This document shows positions 18,478 to 32,983 of a stretch of DNA of 64,000 bases, piece after piece (position 1 is the stretch's first letter; every line of letters starts with the position of its first letter). The notes beneath the pieces were generated by a model. It saw nothing but the letters and a program-made list of their open reading frames with translations. It was not told the DNA's origin and searched no databases. This stretch comes from Siphonodentalium dalli (Eukaryota > Mollusca > Scaphopoda > Gadilida > Siphonodentaliidae): the NCBI GenBank assembly GCA_032622095.1, contig CP136066.1, positions 187,338,716 through 187,402,715 on the forward strand, in the 5' to 3' direction. A program made the position numbers and the translations under genes.

Positions 18478-21400
18478 CCCCCCCCCCCCCCCCACCACAA
18501 CAACCACCACCTCCACCGACCACAGCACGATGCTGAGCATGAGTTGTGTTTTTCGTTCCAGAGCGTTATCAAAGTAGTAAAATGCATGGATTGTTAACGC
18601 GAAATCATGCACTCCGCGAAAAGCTGAATATGGTAGCAATAAAGAGCGTTTAGCTCCAACTTGTCCTCATATGGAAGCACATAAAGAGCGTTTTGTTCTC
18701 TTCGGCAAAAAAACACCATTAAAAAAATCACAAATCTGACGTCTATTCTTATTTACAGTCTATTCTTATTACTAGCATCATAGATAAATATAATTTTCTG
18801 TCGTTCTTACATGCCTATCAATCTTACATGCTTATGTCATTTAATTACGACATTTTTGTCAAAATTTTCACAAATTTATCCCCAAAAAAATCGAAAATAA
18901 AACAAAAAATCCGAAATTTTTAACAAATCACAACAAAAAAAATCTACATTGATTTAACAGAGTAATATAAACACTGATGTAACAATTACAAACTCTGATG
19001 TAACCATTACAAACTCTGATGTAACCATTACAAACTCTGATATAACCATTATAAACTCTGATGTAACCATTATCAACTCTGATACAGTCCATTCTTATTA
19101 CAGTCTAATATATCAATATCATTGTCTATCTTTCTCACATGGCTATCAATCTCACATGCTTATGACATTTAACTAGCCTTTTAGAACGTTACATTTTTGT
19201 CCAAATTTCTCCCAAAATATTCGAAAATAAAACAAAAATCCAATTTTTTTAACAAAATCACAAATTAGAAAACAAAATCTACATTGATTTAACAGAGTAA
19301 TATAAACACTGATGTAACCATTACAAACTCTGATGAAACCATTACAAACTCTGATATAACCATTACAAACTCTGATGTAACAATTACAAAACTGATGTAA
19401 CCATTACAAACTGATGTAACCATTACAAACTCTTGATGTAACCATTACAAACTCTGATGTAACCATTACAAACTCTGATGTAACCATTACAAACTCTGAT
19501 GTAACCATTACAAACTCTGATGTAACCATTATCAACTCTGATACAGTCCATTCTTATTACAGTCTAAAAGACCAATATCATTGTCTATCTTTCTCACATG
19601 GCTATCAATCTCACATGCTTATGGCATTTAACTAGCCTTTTAGAATGTTACATTTTTGTCCAAATTTCTCCCCAAAAAAATCGAAAATAAAACAAAAATC
19701 CAATTTCTTTAACAAAATCACAAATTAGAAAACAAAATCTACATTGATTTAACAGAGTAATATAAACACTGATGTAACCATTACAAACTCTGATGAAACC
19801 ATTACAAACTCTGATATAACCATTACAAACTCTGATGTAACCATTACAAACTCTGATGTAACCATTACAAAACTGATGTAACCATTACAAACTGATGTAA
19901 CCATTACAAACTCTGATATAACCATTATAAACTCTGATGTAACCATTATCAACTCTGATACAGTCCATTCTTATTACAGTCTAATATATCAATATCATTG
20001 TCTATCTTTCTCACATGGCTATCAATCTCACATGCTTATGACATTTAACTAGCCTTTTAGAACGTTACATTTTTGTCCAAATTTCTCCCAAAATATTCGA
20101 AAATAAAACAAAAATCCAATTTTTTTAACAAAATCACAAATTAGAAAACAAAATCTACATTGATTTAACAGAGTAATATAAACACTGATGTAACCATTAC
20201 AAACTCTGATGAAACCATTACAAACTCTGATATAACCATTACAAACTCTGATGTAACAATTACAAAACTGATGTAACCATTACAAACTGATGTAACCATT
20301 ACAAACTCTTGATGTAACCATTACAAACTCTGATATAACCATTATAAACTCTGATATAACCATTATCAACTCTGATACAGTCCATTCTTATTACAGTCTA
20401 ATAGATCAATATCATTGTCTATCTTTCTCACATGGCTATCAATCTCACATGCTTATGGCATTTAACTAGCCTTTTAGAATGTTACATTTTTGTCCAAATT
20501 TCTCCAAAAAAAAATCGAAAATAAAATCCGAAATTTTTCCAAAAAAATCACAAATTTTAAAAAATCAACAAATTTACATGTTGCTATCAACCATACTTAT
20601 ATTTTTGTGTCACATTTTGGTTCTGACAATCAAAATATACATGGGTAAATGTGTTCAAAGTCAAAGAATATAAAATATGCGACTTTTTCTTCAACATGAT
20701 ACGTGGTTCATACGAATACCGACATGGGTGGGGCTATATATTGGATCCCGGAAGCTACCGGGATGGCCAATGCAGATTTTCCCGTTGTTATACCCTCTGT
20801 GACACTGTGACACGGGCGCAGCCCCACACCACCGGGTGCCATACCTGTGGGCATATAGGTCAAACTGGTGTATATGTGATTCGGAGTTACCTCTAACGGA
20901 AGCGAGAGGAAATTATAGGAGAGAATAAAATATACATTGGTTCCTGATTGGGCAATATAGCCGTGCGTGTTTTAGCATAACAAACAAATCACGCTTCTTC
21001 CCTATGGGTTCCCATAGGTAAAATAGCCATTGGCACCAGTGCTTGCACGGGCATTAACCCTTTGTAGTTAACTTTGAATTTTGTGCCGTAGTCTAAACTA
21101 AGACATTATATTTTTCGTGCGTTCTGACACTAGTTACAAAAACACCATATTTAAAGGTGAATTCCCTGCTTGTCGGGCATGAGTTTTTGCATAAACAGTT
21201 ACCGCAAATGTCAATCTTTCAGATTTAAATAAAATGTTGGACCTGGGAATTATATTGTAATCAGTATAGGTTTTAATGAGTTTGTAGGAGGGCTGAAAAG
21301 TAGGATTTTAAGCATATAAGGGCTATAACTGTCAGTTTGGACTCTGTTATTTCTGGACGTAATGGATTGGTGCTTGAATTATTTTATAAAGGTACCATAG

Positions 21401-21891
21401 TATACAAAATGGGATGATGTTTGAATGCGAAGTATGTTTTTGGAATATGTTGTGGGCCAGCTCTGTTTGGCACTCCACCCGAAAAAGAAAAGAGCCTGAT
21501 TTATCTCCCTTGAAATCAGACTTCTGCACTTCCAAGACCAAATTTAAAAGTTTATACAATAACTTCTCTTTATTTTTTAATACATCTTACATGTATCTAG
21601 GTTCTATCAGCTGATAAGGTGATTATAGGCTGACCATTCGATCTGTCATGGTTAACTATCGGGCCGAAGACGGCCAAAGAAATTGTTAAAATGAAGATTT
21701 TGCAGTCAGTCTAAGGGAGATAATACAACTTGTGATCAGATGTGAAAACTCCTGTCAAAATACAGACAGATAATGCTTTGACAATTTCTGTATCCAGCAT
21801 GCACGATCATTGAGTGAGTTGTGATTATGTCGCACCTCGTCTCAATGGCTGGGCCATAATTTTTTTCTTCTCGCTGACTCATGTATGTTTA
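18478..21891 (+). repeat. Array unit 2 (four blocks), near-copy of unit 1
   Basis: C16 tract. Blocks at about 18976-19082, 19314-19540, 19771-19958 and 20185-20374. The long segment starts at about 20572. Poly-C spacing is 3414 bp against 3412 bp for unit 1, with the same order of variant monomers. Confidence 0.9.
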
Positions 21892-24525
21892 CCCCCCCCC
21901 CCCCCCCCCACCCCCGACCACAGCACGATACTGAGCATGAGTTGTGTTTTTCGTTCCAGAGCGTTGTCAACGTAGTAAAATGCATGGTTTGTTAGCGCGA
22001 AATCATGCACTCCGCGAAAAGCTGAATATGGTAGCAATAAAGAGCGTTTATCTCCAACTTGTCCTCATATGGAAGCACATAACGAGCGTTTTGTTCTCTT
22101 CGGCAAAAAAACACAATTTAAAAAATGACAAATCTGACGTCTATTCTTATTTACAGTCTATTCTTATTACTAGCATCATAGATAAATATAATTTTCTGTC
22201 GTTCTTACATGCCTATCAATCTTACATGCTTATGTCATTCAATTACGACATTTTTGTCAAAATTTTCACAAATTTATCCCCAAAAAAATCGAAAATAAAA
22301 CAAAAAATCAGAAATTTTTAACAAATCACAAAAAAAAAAATCTACATTGATTTAACAGAGTAATATAAACACGGATGTAACCATTACACACTGATGTAAC
22401 CATTACAAACTCTTGATGTAACCATTACAAACTCTGATGTAACCATTACAAACTCTGATATAACCATTATAAACTCTGATATAACCATTATAAACTCTGA
22501 TGTAACCATTACAAACTCTGATGTAACCATTACATACTGATGTAACCATTACAAACTCTGATGTAACCATTACAAACTCTGATGTAACCATTACAAACTC
22601 TGATATAACCATTATAAACTCTGATGTAACCATTATCAACTCTGATACAGTCCATTCTTATTACAGTCTAATAGACCGATATCATTGTCTATCTTTCTCA
22701 CATGGCTATCAATCTCACATGCTTATGACATTTAACTAGCCTTTTAGAATGTTACATTTTTGTCCAAATTTCTCCCAAAAAAAATCGAAAATAAAACAAA
22801 AATCCAATTTTTTTAACAAAATCACAAATTAGAAAACAAAATCTACATTGATTTAACAGAGTAATATAAACACTGATGTAACCATTACAAACTCTGATGA
22901 AACCATTACAAACTCTGATAAAACCATTACAAACTCTGATGTAACCATTACAAACTCTGATGTAACAATTACAAAACTGATGTAACCATTACAAACTGAT
23001 GTAACCATTATCAACTCTGATACAGTCCATTCTTATTACAGTCTAATAGATCAATATCATTGTCTATCTTTCTCACATGGCTATCAATCTCACATGATTA
23101 TGGCATTTAACTAGCCTTTTAGAATGTTACATTTTTGTCCAAATTTCTCCAAAAAAAAAATCCGAAATTTTTCCAAAAAAATCACAAATTTCAAAAAATC
23201 AACAAATTTACATGTTGCTATCAACCATACTTATATTTTTGTGTCACATTTTGGTTCTGACAATCAAAATATACATGGGTAAATGTGTTCAAGTCAAAGA
23301 ATATAAAACATGCGACTTTTTCTTCAACATGATACGTGGTTCATACGAATACCGACATGGGGTGGGGCTATATATTGGATCCCGGAAGCTACCGGGATGG
23401 CCAATGCAGATTTTCCCGTTGTTATACCCTCTGTGACACTGTGACACGGGCGCAGCCCCACACCACCGGGTGCCATACCTGTGGGCCTATAGGTCAAACT
23501 GGTGTATATATGATTCGGAGTTACCTCTAACGGAAGCGAGAGGAAATTATAGGAGAGAATAAAATAGACATTGGTTCCTGATTGGGCAATATAGCCGTGC
23601 GTGTTTTAGCATAACAAACAAATCACGCTTCTTCCCTATGATTTCCCATAGGTAAAATAGCCATTGGCACCAGTGCTTGCACGGGCATTAACCCTTTGTA
23701 GTTAACTTTGAATTTTGTGCCGTGGTCTAAACTAAGACATTATATTTTTCGTGCGGTTCTGAAACTAGTTACAAAAACACAATATTTAAAGGTGAATTCC
23801 CTGCTTGTCGGGCATGATTTTTTGCATAAACAGTTACCGCAAATGTCAATCTTTCAGATTTAAATAAAATGTTGGACCTGGGAATTATATTGTAATCAGT
23901 ATAGGTTTTCATGAGTTTGTAGGAGGGCTGAAAAGTAGGATTTTAAGCATATAAGGGCTATAACTGTCAGTTTGGACTCTGTTATTTCTGGACGTAATGG
24001 ATTGGTGCTTGAATTATTTTATAAAGGTACCATAGTATACAAAATGGGATGATGTTTGAATGCGAAGTATGTTTTTGGAATATGTTGTGGGCCAGCTCTG
24101 TATGGCACTCCACCGGAAAAAGAAAAGAGCCTGATTTATCTCCCTTGAAATCAGACTTCTGCACTTACAAGACCAAATTAAAAAGTTTATACAATAACTT
24201 TTCTTTATTTTTTAATATATCTTACATGTATCTAGGTTCTATCAGCTGATAAGGTGATTATAGGCTGACATTCGATCTGTCATGGTTAGCTATCGGGCCG
24301 AAGACGGCCAAAGAAATTGTTAAAATGAAGATTTTGCAGTCAGTCTAAGGGAGATAATACAACTTGTGATCAGATGTGAAAACTCCTGTCAAAATACAGA
24401 CAGATAATGCTTTGACAATTTCTGTATCCAGCATGCACGATCGTTGAGTGAGTTGTGATTATGTCGCACCTCGTCTCAATGGCTGGGCCATAATTTTCTT
24501 CTTCTCGCTGACTCATGTATGTTTA
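21892..24525 (+). repeat. Array unit 3 (two blocks), distinct subtype
   Basis: C18 tract. Blocks at 22374-22645 and 22874-23018. Diagnostic variants: CACATGATTATGGC at about 23091, GATAAAACC monomer, GTGGGCCTATAGG, and GAAACTAG at about 23761. The same set recurs in unit 10. Confidence 0.88.
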
Positions 24526-27500
24526 CCCCCCCCCCCCCACCACCGACCATAGCACGATACTGAGCATGAGTTGTGTTTTTCGTTCCAGAGCGTTGTCAAA
24601 GTAGTAAAATGCATGGATTGTTAGCGCGAAATCATGCACTCCGCGAAAAGCTGAATATGGTAGCAATAAAGAGCGTTTAGCTCCAACTTGTCCTCGTATG
24701 GAAGCACATAAAGAGCGTTTTGTTCTCTTCGGCAAAAACTCATATGGAAGCACATAAAGAGCGTTTTGTTCTCTTCGGCAAAAAAACACAATTTAAAAAA
24801 TCACAAATCTGACGTCTATTCTTATTTACAGTCTATTCTTATTACTAGCATCATAGATAAATATAATTTTCTGTCGTTCTTACATGCCTATCAATCTTAC
24901 ATGCTTATGTCATTTAATTACGACATTTTTGTCAAAATTTTCACAAATTTATCCCCCAAAAAATCGAAAATAAAACAAAAAATCCGAAATTTTTAACAAA
25001 TCACAAAAAAAAAAATCTACATTGATTTAACAGAGTAATATAAACACTGATGTAACAATTACAAACTCTGATGTAACCATTACAAACTCTGATGTAACCA
25101 TTACAAACTCTGATATAACCATTATAAACTCTGATGTAACCATTATCAACTCTGATACAGTCCATTCTTATTACAGTCTAATATATCAATATCATTGTCT
25201 ATCTTTCTCACATGGCTATCAATCTCACATGCTTATGACATTTAACTAGCCTTTTAGAACGTTACATTTTTGTCCAAATTTCTCCCAAAATATTCGAAAA
25301 TAAAACAAAAATCCAATTTTTTTAACAAAATCACAAATTAGAAAACAAAATCTACATTGATTTAACAGAGTAATATAAACACTGATGTAACCATTACAAA
25401 CTCTGATGAAACCATTACAAACTCTGATATAACCATTACAAACTCTGATGTAACAATTACAAAACTGATGTAACCATTACAAACTGATGTAACCATTACA
25501 AACTCTTGATTTAACCATTACAAACTCTGATGTAACCATTACAAACTCTGATGTAACCATTACAAACTCTGATGTAACCATTACAAACTCTGATGTAACC
25601 ATTATCAACTCTGATACAGTCCATTCTTATTACAGTCTAAAAGACCAATATCATTGTCTATCTTTCTCACATGGCTATCAATCTCACATGCTTATGGCAT
25701 TTAACTAGCCTTTTAGAATGTTACATTTTTGTCCAAATTTCTCCCCAAAAAAATCGAAAATAAAACAAAAATCCAATTTCTTTAACAAAATCACAAATTA
25801 GAAAACAAAATCTACATTGATTTAACAGAGTAATATAAACACTGATGTAACCATTACAAACTCTGATGAAACCATTACAAACTCTGATATAACCATTACA
25901 AACTCTGATGTAACAATTACAAACTCTGATGTAACCATTACAAAACTGATGTAACCATTACAAACTGATGTAACCATTACAAACTCTGATATAACCATTA
26001 TAAACTCTGATGTAACCATTATCAACTCTGATACAGTCCATTCTTATTACAGTCTAATATATCAATATCATTGTCTATCTTTCTCACATGGCTATCAATC
26101 TCACATGCTTATGACATTTAACTAGCCTTTTAGAACGTTACATTTTTGTCCAAATTTCTCCCAAAATATTCGAAAATAAAACAAAAATCCAATTTTTTTA
26201 ACAAAATCACAAATTAGAAAACAAAATCTACATTGATTTAACAGAGTAATATAAACACTGATGTAACCATTACAAACTCTGATGAAACCATTACAAACTC
26301 TGATATAACCATTACAAACTCTGATGTAACAATTACAAAACTGATGTAACCATTACAAACTGATGTAACCATTACAAACTCTTGATGTAACCATTACAAA
26401 CTCTGATATAACCATTATAAACTCTGATATAACCATTATCAACTCTGATACAGTCCATTCTTATTACAGTCTAATAGATCAATATCATTGTCTATCTTTC
26501 TCACATGGCTATCAATCTCACATGCTTATGGCATTTAACTAGCCTTTTAGAATGTTACATTTTTGTCCAAATTTCTCCAAAAAAAAAATCGAAAATAAAA
26601 TCCGAAATTTTTCCAAAAAAATCACAAATTTTAAAAAATCAACAAATTTACATGTTGCTATCAACCATACTTATATTTTTGTGTCACATTTTGGTTCTGA
26701 CAATCAAAATATACATGGGTAAATGTGTTCAAAGTCAAAGAATATAAAATATGCGACTTTTTCTTCAACATGATACGTGGTTCATACGAATACCGACATG
26801 GGGTGGGGCTATATATTGGATCCCGGAAGCTACCGGGATGGCCAATGCAGATTTTCCCGTTGTTATACCCTCTGTGACACTGTGACACGGGCGCAGCCCC
26901 ACACCACCGGGTGCCATACCTGTGGGCATATAGGTCAAACTGGTGTATATGTGATTCGGAGTTACCTCTAACGGAAGCGAGAGGAAATTATAGGAGAGAA
27001 TAAAATATACATTGGTTCCTGATTGGGCAATATAGCCGTGCGTGTTTTAGCATAACAAACAAATCACGCTTCTTCCCTATGGGTTCCCATAGGTAAAATA
27101 GCCATTGGCACCAGTGCTTGCACGGGCATTAACCCTTTGTAGTTAACTTTGAATTTTGTGCCGTAGTCTAAACTAAGACATTATATTTTTCGTGCGTTCT
27201 GACACTAGTTACAAAAACACCATATTTAAAGGTGAATTCCCTGCTTGTCGGGCATGAGTTTTTGCATAAACAGTTACCGCAAATGTCAATCTTTCAGATT
27301 TAAATAAAATGTTGGACCTGGGAATTATATTGTAATCAGTATAGGTTTTAATGAGTTTGTAGGAGGGCTGAAAAGTAGGATTTTAAGCATATAAGGGCTA
27401 TAACTGTCAGTTTGGACTCTGTTATTTCTGGACGTAATGGATTGGTGCTTGAATTATTTTATAAAGGTACCATAGTATACAAAATGGGATGATGTTTGAA

Positions 27501-27965
27501 TGCGAAGTATGTTTTTGGAATATGTTGTGGGCCAGCTCTGTATGGCACTCCACCGGAAAAAGAAAAGAGCCTGATTTATCTCCCTTGAAATCAGACTTCT
27601 GCACTTACAAGACCAAATTAAAAAGTTTATACAATAACTTTTCTTTATTTTTTAATACATCTTACATGTATCTAGGTTCTATCAGCTGATAAGGTGATTA
27701 TAGGCTGACATTCGATCTGTCATGGTTAGCTATCGGGCCGAAGACGGCCAAAGAAATTGTTAAAATGAAGATTTTGCAGTCAGTCTAAGGGAGATAATAC
27801 AACTTGTGATCAGATGTGAAAACTCCTGTCAAAATACAGCCAGATAATGCTTTGACAATTTCTGTATCCAGCATGCACGATCGTTGAGTGAGTTGTGATT
27901 ATGTCGCACCTCGTCTCAATGGCTGGGCCATAATTTTCTTCTTCTCGCTGACTCATGTATGTTTA
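24526..27965 (+). repeat. Array unit 4 (four blocks) with a 46-bp local duplication
   Basis: C13 tract. The phrase ATGGAAGCACATAAAGAGCG...TTCGGCAAAAA is duplicated at about 24697-24784. Blocks at about 25047-25155, 25384-25613, 25842-26027 and 26258-26447 follow the unit 1-2 layout. Confidence 0.88.
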
Positions 27966-30476
27966 CCCCCCCCCCCCCCCCCACCACCGACCATAGCACG
28001 ATACTGAGCATGAGTTGTGTTTTTCGTTCCAGAGCGTTGTCAAAGTAGTAAAATGCATGGATTGTTAGCGCGAAATCATGCTCTCCGCGAAAAGCTGAAT
28101 ATGGTAGCAATAAAGAGCGTTTAGCTCCAACTTGTCCTCATATGGAAGCACATAAAGAGCGTTTTGTTCTCTTCGGCAAAAAAACACAATTTAAAAAATC
28201 ACAAATCTGACGTCTATTCTTATTTACAGTCTATTCTTATTACTAGCATCATAGATAAATATAATTTTCTGTCGTTCTTACATGCCTATCAATCTTACAT
28301 GCTTATGTCATTTAATTACGACATTTTTGTCAAAATTTTCACAAATTTATCCCCAAAAAAATCGAAAATAAAACAAAAAATCCGAAATTTTTAACAAATC
28401 ACAACAAAAAAAATCTACATTGATTTAACAGAGTAATATAAACACTGATGTAACAATTACAAACTCTGATGTAACCATTACAAACTCTGATGTAACCATT
28501 ACAAACTCTGATATAACCATTATAAACTCTGATGTAACCATTATCAACTCTGATACAGTCCATTCTTATTACAGTCTAATATATCAATATCATTGTCCAT
28601 CTTTCTCACTTGGCTATCAATCTCACATGCTTATGACATTTAACTAGCCTTTTAGAACGTTACATTTTTGTCCAAATTTCTCCCAAAATATTCGAAAATA
28701 AAACAAAAATCCAATTTTTTTAACAAAATAACAAATTAGAAAACAAAATCTACATTGATTTAACAGAGTAATATAAACACTGATGTAACCATTACAAACT
28801 CTGATGAAACCATTACAAACTCTGATATAACCATTACAAACTCTGATGTAACAATTACAAAACTGATGTAACCATTACAAACTGATGTAACCATTACAAA
28901 CTCTTGATGTAACCATTACAAACTCTGATATAACCATTATAAACTCTGATATAACCATTATCAACTCTGATACAGTCCATTCTTATTACAGTCTAATAGA
29001 TCAATATCATTGTCTATCTTTCTCACATGGCTATCAATCTCACATGCTTATGGCATTTAACTAGCCTTTTAGAATGTTACATTTTTGTCCAAATTTCTCC
29101 AAAAAAAAAATCGAAAATAAAATCCGAATTTTTCCAAAAAAATCACAAATTTTAAAAAATCAACAAATTTACATGTTGCTATCAACCATACTTATATTTT
29201 TGTGTCACATTTTGGTTCTGACAATCAAAATATACATGGGTAAATGTGTTCAAAGTCAAAGAATATAAAATATGCGACTTTTTCTTCAACATGATACGTG
29301 GTTCATACGAATACCGACATGGGGTGGGGCTATATATTGGATCCCGGAAGCTACCGGGATGGCCAATGCAGATTTTCCCGTTGTTATACCCTCTGTGACA
29401 CTGTGACACGGGCGCAGCCCCACACCACCGGGTGCCATACCTGTGGGCATATAGGTCAAACTGGTGTATATGTGATTCGGAGTTACCTCTAACGGAAGCG
29501 AGAGGAAATTATAGGAGAGAATAAAATATACATTGGTTCCTGATTGGGCAATATAGCCGTGCGTGTTTTAGCATAACAAACAAATCACGCTTCTTCCCTA
29601 TGGGTTCCCATAGGTAAAATAGCCATTGGCACCAGTGCTTGCACGGGCATTAACCCTTTGTAGTTAACTTTGAATTTTGTGCCGTAGTCTAAACTAAGAC
29701 ATTATATTTTTCGTGCGTTCTGACACTAGTTACAAAAACACCATATTTAAAGGTGAATTCCCTTCTTGTCGGGCATGAGTTTTTGCATAAACAGTTACCG
29801 CAAATGTCAATCTTTCAGATTTAAATAAAATGTTGGACCTGGGAATTATATTGTAATCAGTATAGGTTTTAATGAGTTTGTAGGAGGGCTGAAAAGTAGG
29901 ATTTTAAGCATATAAGGGCTATAACTGTCAGTTTGGACTCTGTTATTTCTGGACGTAATGGATTGGTGCTTGAATTATTTTATAAAGGTACCATAGTATA
30001 CAAAATGGGATGATGTTTGAATGCGAAGTATGTTTTTGGAATATGTTGTGGGCCAGCTCTGTATGGCACTCCACCGGAAAAAGAAAAGAGCCTGATTTAT
30101 CTCCCTTGAAATCAGACGTCTGCACTTACAAGATTGTTTATACAATAACTTTTCTTTATTTTTTAATACATCTTACATGTATCTAGGTTCTATCAGCTGA
30201 TAAGGTGATTATAGGCTGACATTCGATCTGTCATGGTTAGCTATCGGGCCGAAGACGGCCAAAGAAATTGTTAAAATGAAGATTTTGCAGTCAGTCTAAG
30301 GGAGATAATACAACTTGTGATCAGATGTGAAAACTCCTGTCAAAATACAGCCAGATAATGCTTTGACAATTTCTGTATCCAGCATGCACGATCGTTGAGT
30401 GAGTTGTGATTATGTCGCACCTCGTCTCAATGGCTGGGCCATAATTTTCTTCTTCTCGCTGACTCATGTATGTTTA
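27966..30476 (+). repeat. Array unit 5 (two blocks)
   Basis: C17 tract. Blocks at about 28445-28552 and 28782-28968. It carries variants shared only with unit 6: GCTCTCCGCG at about 28080, ATTGTCCATCTTTCTCACTT at about 28592, CCCTTCTTGTCGG at about 29760 and AGACGTCTGCAC with a short deletion at about 30115. Confidence 0.88.
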
Positions 30477-32983
30477 CCCCCCCCCCCCCCCACCACCGAC
30501 CATAGCACGATACTGAGCATGAGTTGTGTTTTTCGTTCCAGAGCGTTGTCAAAGTAGTAAAATGCATGGATTGTTAGCGCGAAATCATGCTCTCCGCGAA
30601 AAGCTGAATATGGTAGCAATAAAGAGCGTTTAGCTCCAACTTGTCCTCATATGGAAGCACATAAAGAGCGTTTTGTTCTCTTCGGCAAAAAAACACAATT
30701 TAAAAAATCACAAATCTGACGTCTATTCTTATTTACAGTCTATTCTTATTACTAGCATCATAGATAAATATAATTTTCTGTCGTTCTTACATGCCTATCA
30801 ATCTTACATGCTTATGTCATTTAATTACGACATTTTTGTCAAAATTTTCACAAATTTATCCCCAAAAAAATCGAAAATAAAACAAAAAATCCGAAATTTT
30901 TAACAAATCACAACAAAAAAAATCTACATTGATTTAACAGAGTAATATAAACACTGATGTAACAATTACAAACTCTGATGTAACCATTACAAACTCTGAT
31001 GTAACCATTACAAACTCTGATATAACCATTATAAACTCTGATGTAACCATTATCAACTCTGATACAGTCCATTCTTATTACAGTCTAATATATCAATATC
31101 ATTGTCCATCTTTCTCACTTGGCTATCAATCTCACATGCTTATGACATTTAACTAGCCTTTTAGAACGTTACATTTTTGTCCAAATTTCTCCCAAAATAT
31201 TCGAAAATAAAACAAAAATCCAATTTTTTTAACAAAATAACAAATTAGAAAACAAAATCTACATTGATTTAACAGAGTAATATAAACACTGATGTAACCA
31301 TTACAAACTCTGATGAAACCATTACAAACTCTGATATAACCATTACAAACTCTGATGTAACAATTACAAAACTGATGTAACCATTACAAACTGATGTAAC
31401 CATTACAAACTCTTGATGTAACCATTACAAACTCTGATATAACCATTATAAACTCTGATATAACCATTATCAACTCTGATACAGTCCATTCTTATTACAG
31501 TCTAATAGATCAATATCATTGTCTATCTTTCTCACATGGCTATCAATCTCACATGCTTATGGCATTTAACTAGCCTTTTAGAATGTTACATTTTTGTCCA
31601 AATTTCTCCAAAAAAAAAATCGAAAATAAAATCCGAATTTTTCCAAAAAAATCACAAATTTTAAAAAATCAACAAATTTACATGTTGCTATCAACCATAC
31701 TTATATTTTTGTGTCACATTTTGGTTCTGACAATCAAAATATACATGGGTAAATGTGTTCAAAGTCAAAGAATATAAAATATGCGACTTTTTCTTCAACA
31801 TGATACGTGGTTCATACGAATACCGACATGGGGTGGGGCTATATATTGGATCCCGGAAGCTACCGGGATGGCCAATGCAGATTTTCCCGTTGTTATACCC
31901 TCTGTGACACTGTGACACGGGCGCAGCCCCACACCACCGGGTGCCATACCTGTGGGCATATAGGTCAAACTGGTGTATATGTGATTCGGAGTTACCTCTA
32001 ACGGAAGCGAGAGGAAATTATAGGAGAATAAAATATACATTGGTTCCTGATTGGGCAATATAGCCGTGCGTGTTTTAGCATAACAAACAAATCACGCTTC
32101 TTCCCTATGGGTTCCCATAGGTAAAATAGCCATTGGCACCAGTGCTTGCACGGGCATTAACCCTTTGTAGTTAACTTTGAATTTTGTGCCGTAGTCTAAA
32201 CTAAGACATTATATTTTTCGTGCGTTCTGACACTAGTTACAAAAACACCATATTTAAAGGTGAATTCCCTTCTTGTCGGGCATGAGTTTTTGCATAAACA
32301 GTTACCGCAAATGTCAATCTTTCAGATTTAAATAAAATGTTGGACCTGGGAATTATATTGTAATCAGTATAGGTTTTAATGAGTTTGTAGGAGGGCTGAA
32401 AAGTAGGATTTTAAGCATATAAGGGCTATAACTGTCAGTTTGGACTCTGTTATTTCTGGACGTAATGGATTGGTGCTTGAATTATTTTATAAAGGTACCA
32501 TAGTATACAAAATGGGATGATGTTTGAATGCGAAGTATGTTTTTGGAATATGTTGTGGGCCAGCTCTGTATGGCACTCCACCGGAAAAAGAAAAGAGCCT
32601 GATTTATCTCCCTTGAAATCAGACGTCTGCACTTACAAGATTGTTTATACAATAACTTTTCTTTATTTTTTAATACATCTTACATGTATCTAGGTTCTAT
32701 CAGCTGATAAGGTGATTATAGGCTGACATTCGATCTGTCATGGTTAGCTATCGGGCCGAAGACGGCCAAAGAAATTGTTAAAATGAAGATTTTGCAGTCA
32801 GTCTAAGGGAGATAATACAACTTGTGATCAGATGTGAAAACTCCTGTCAAAATACAGACAGATAATGCTTTGACAATTTCTGTATCCAGCATGCACGATC
32901 ATTGAGTGAGTTGTGATTATGTCGCACCTCGTCTCAATGGCTGGGCCATAATTTTTTTCTTCTCGCTGACTCATGTATGTTTA
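30477..32983 (+). repeat. Array unit 6 (two blocks), recent duplicate of unit 5
   Basis: C15 tract, poly-C spacing 2507 bp against 2511 in unit 5. Blocks at about 30955-31060 and 31290-31478. It shares unit 5's private variants through about 32650 and then changes (GACAGATAATG, ATCATTGAG) toward other subtypes. Confidence 0.88.
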
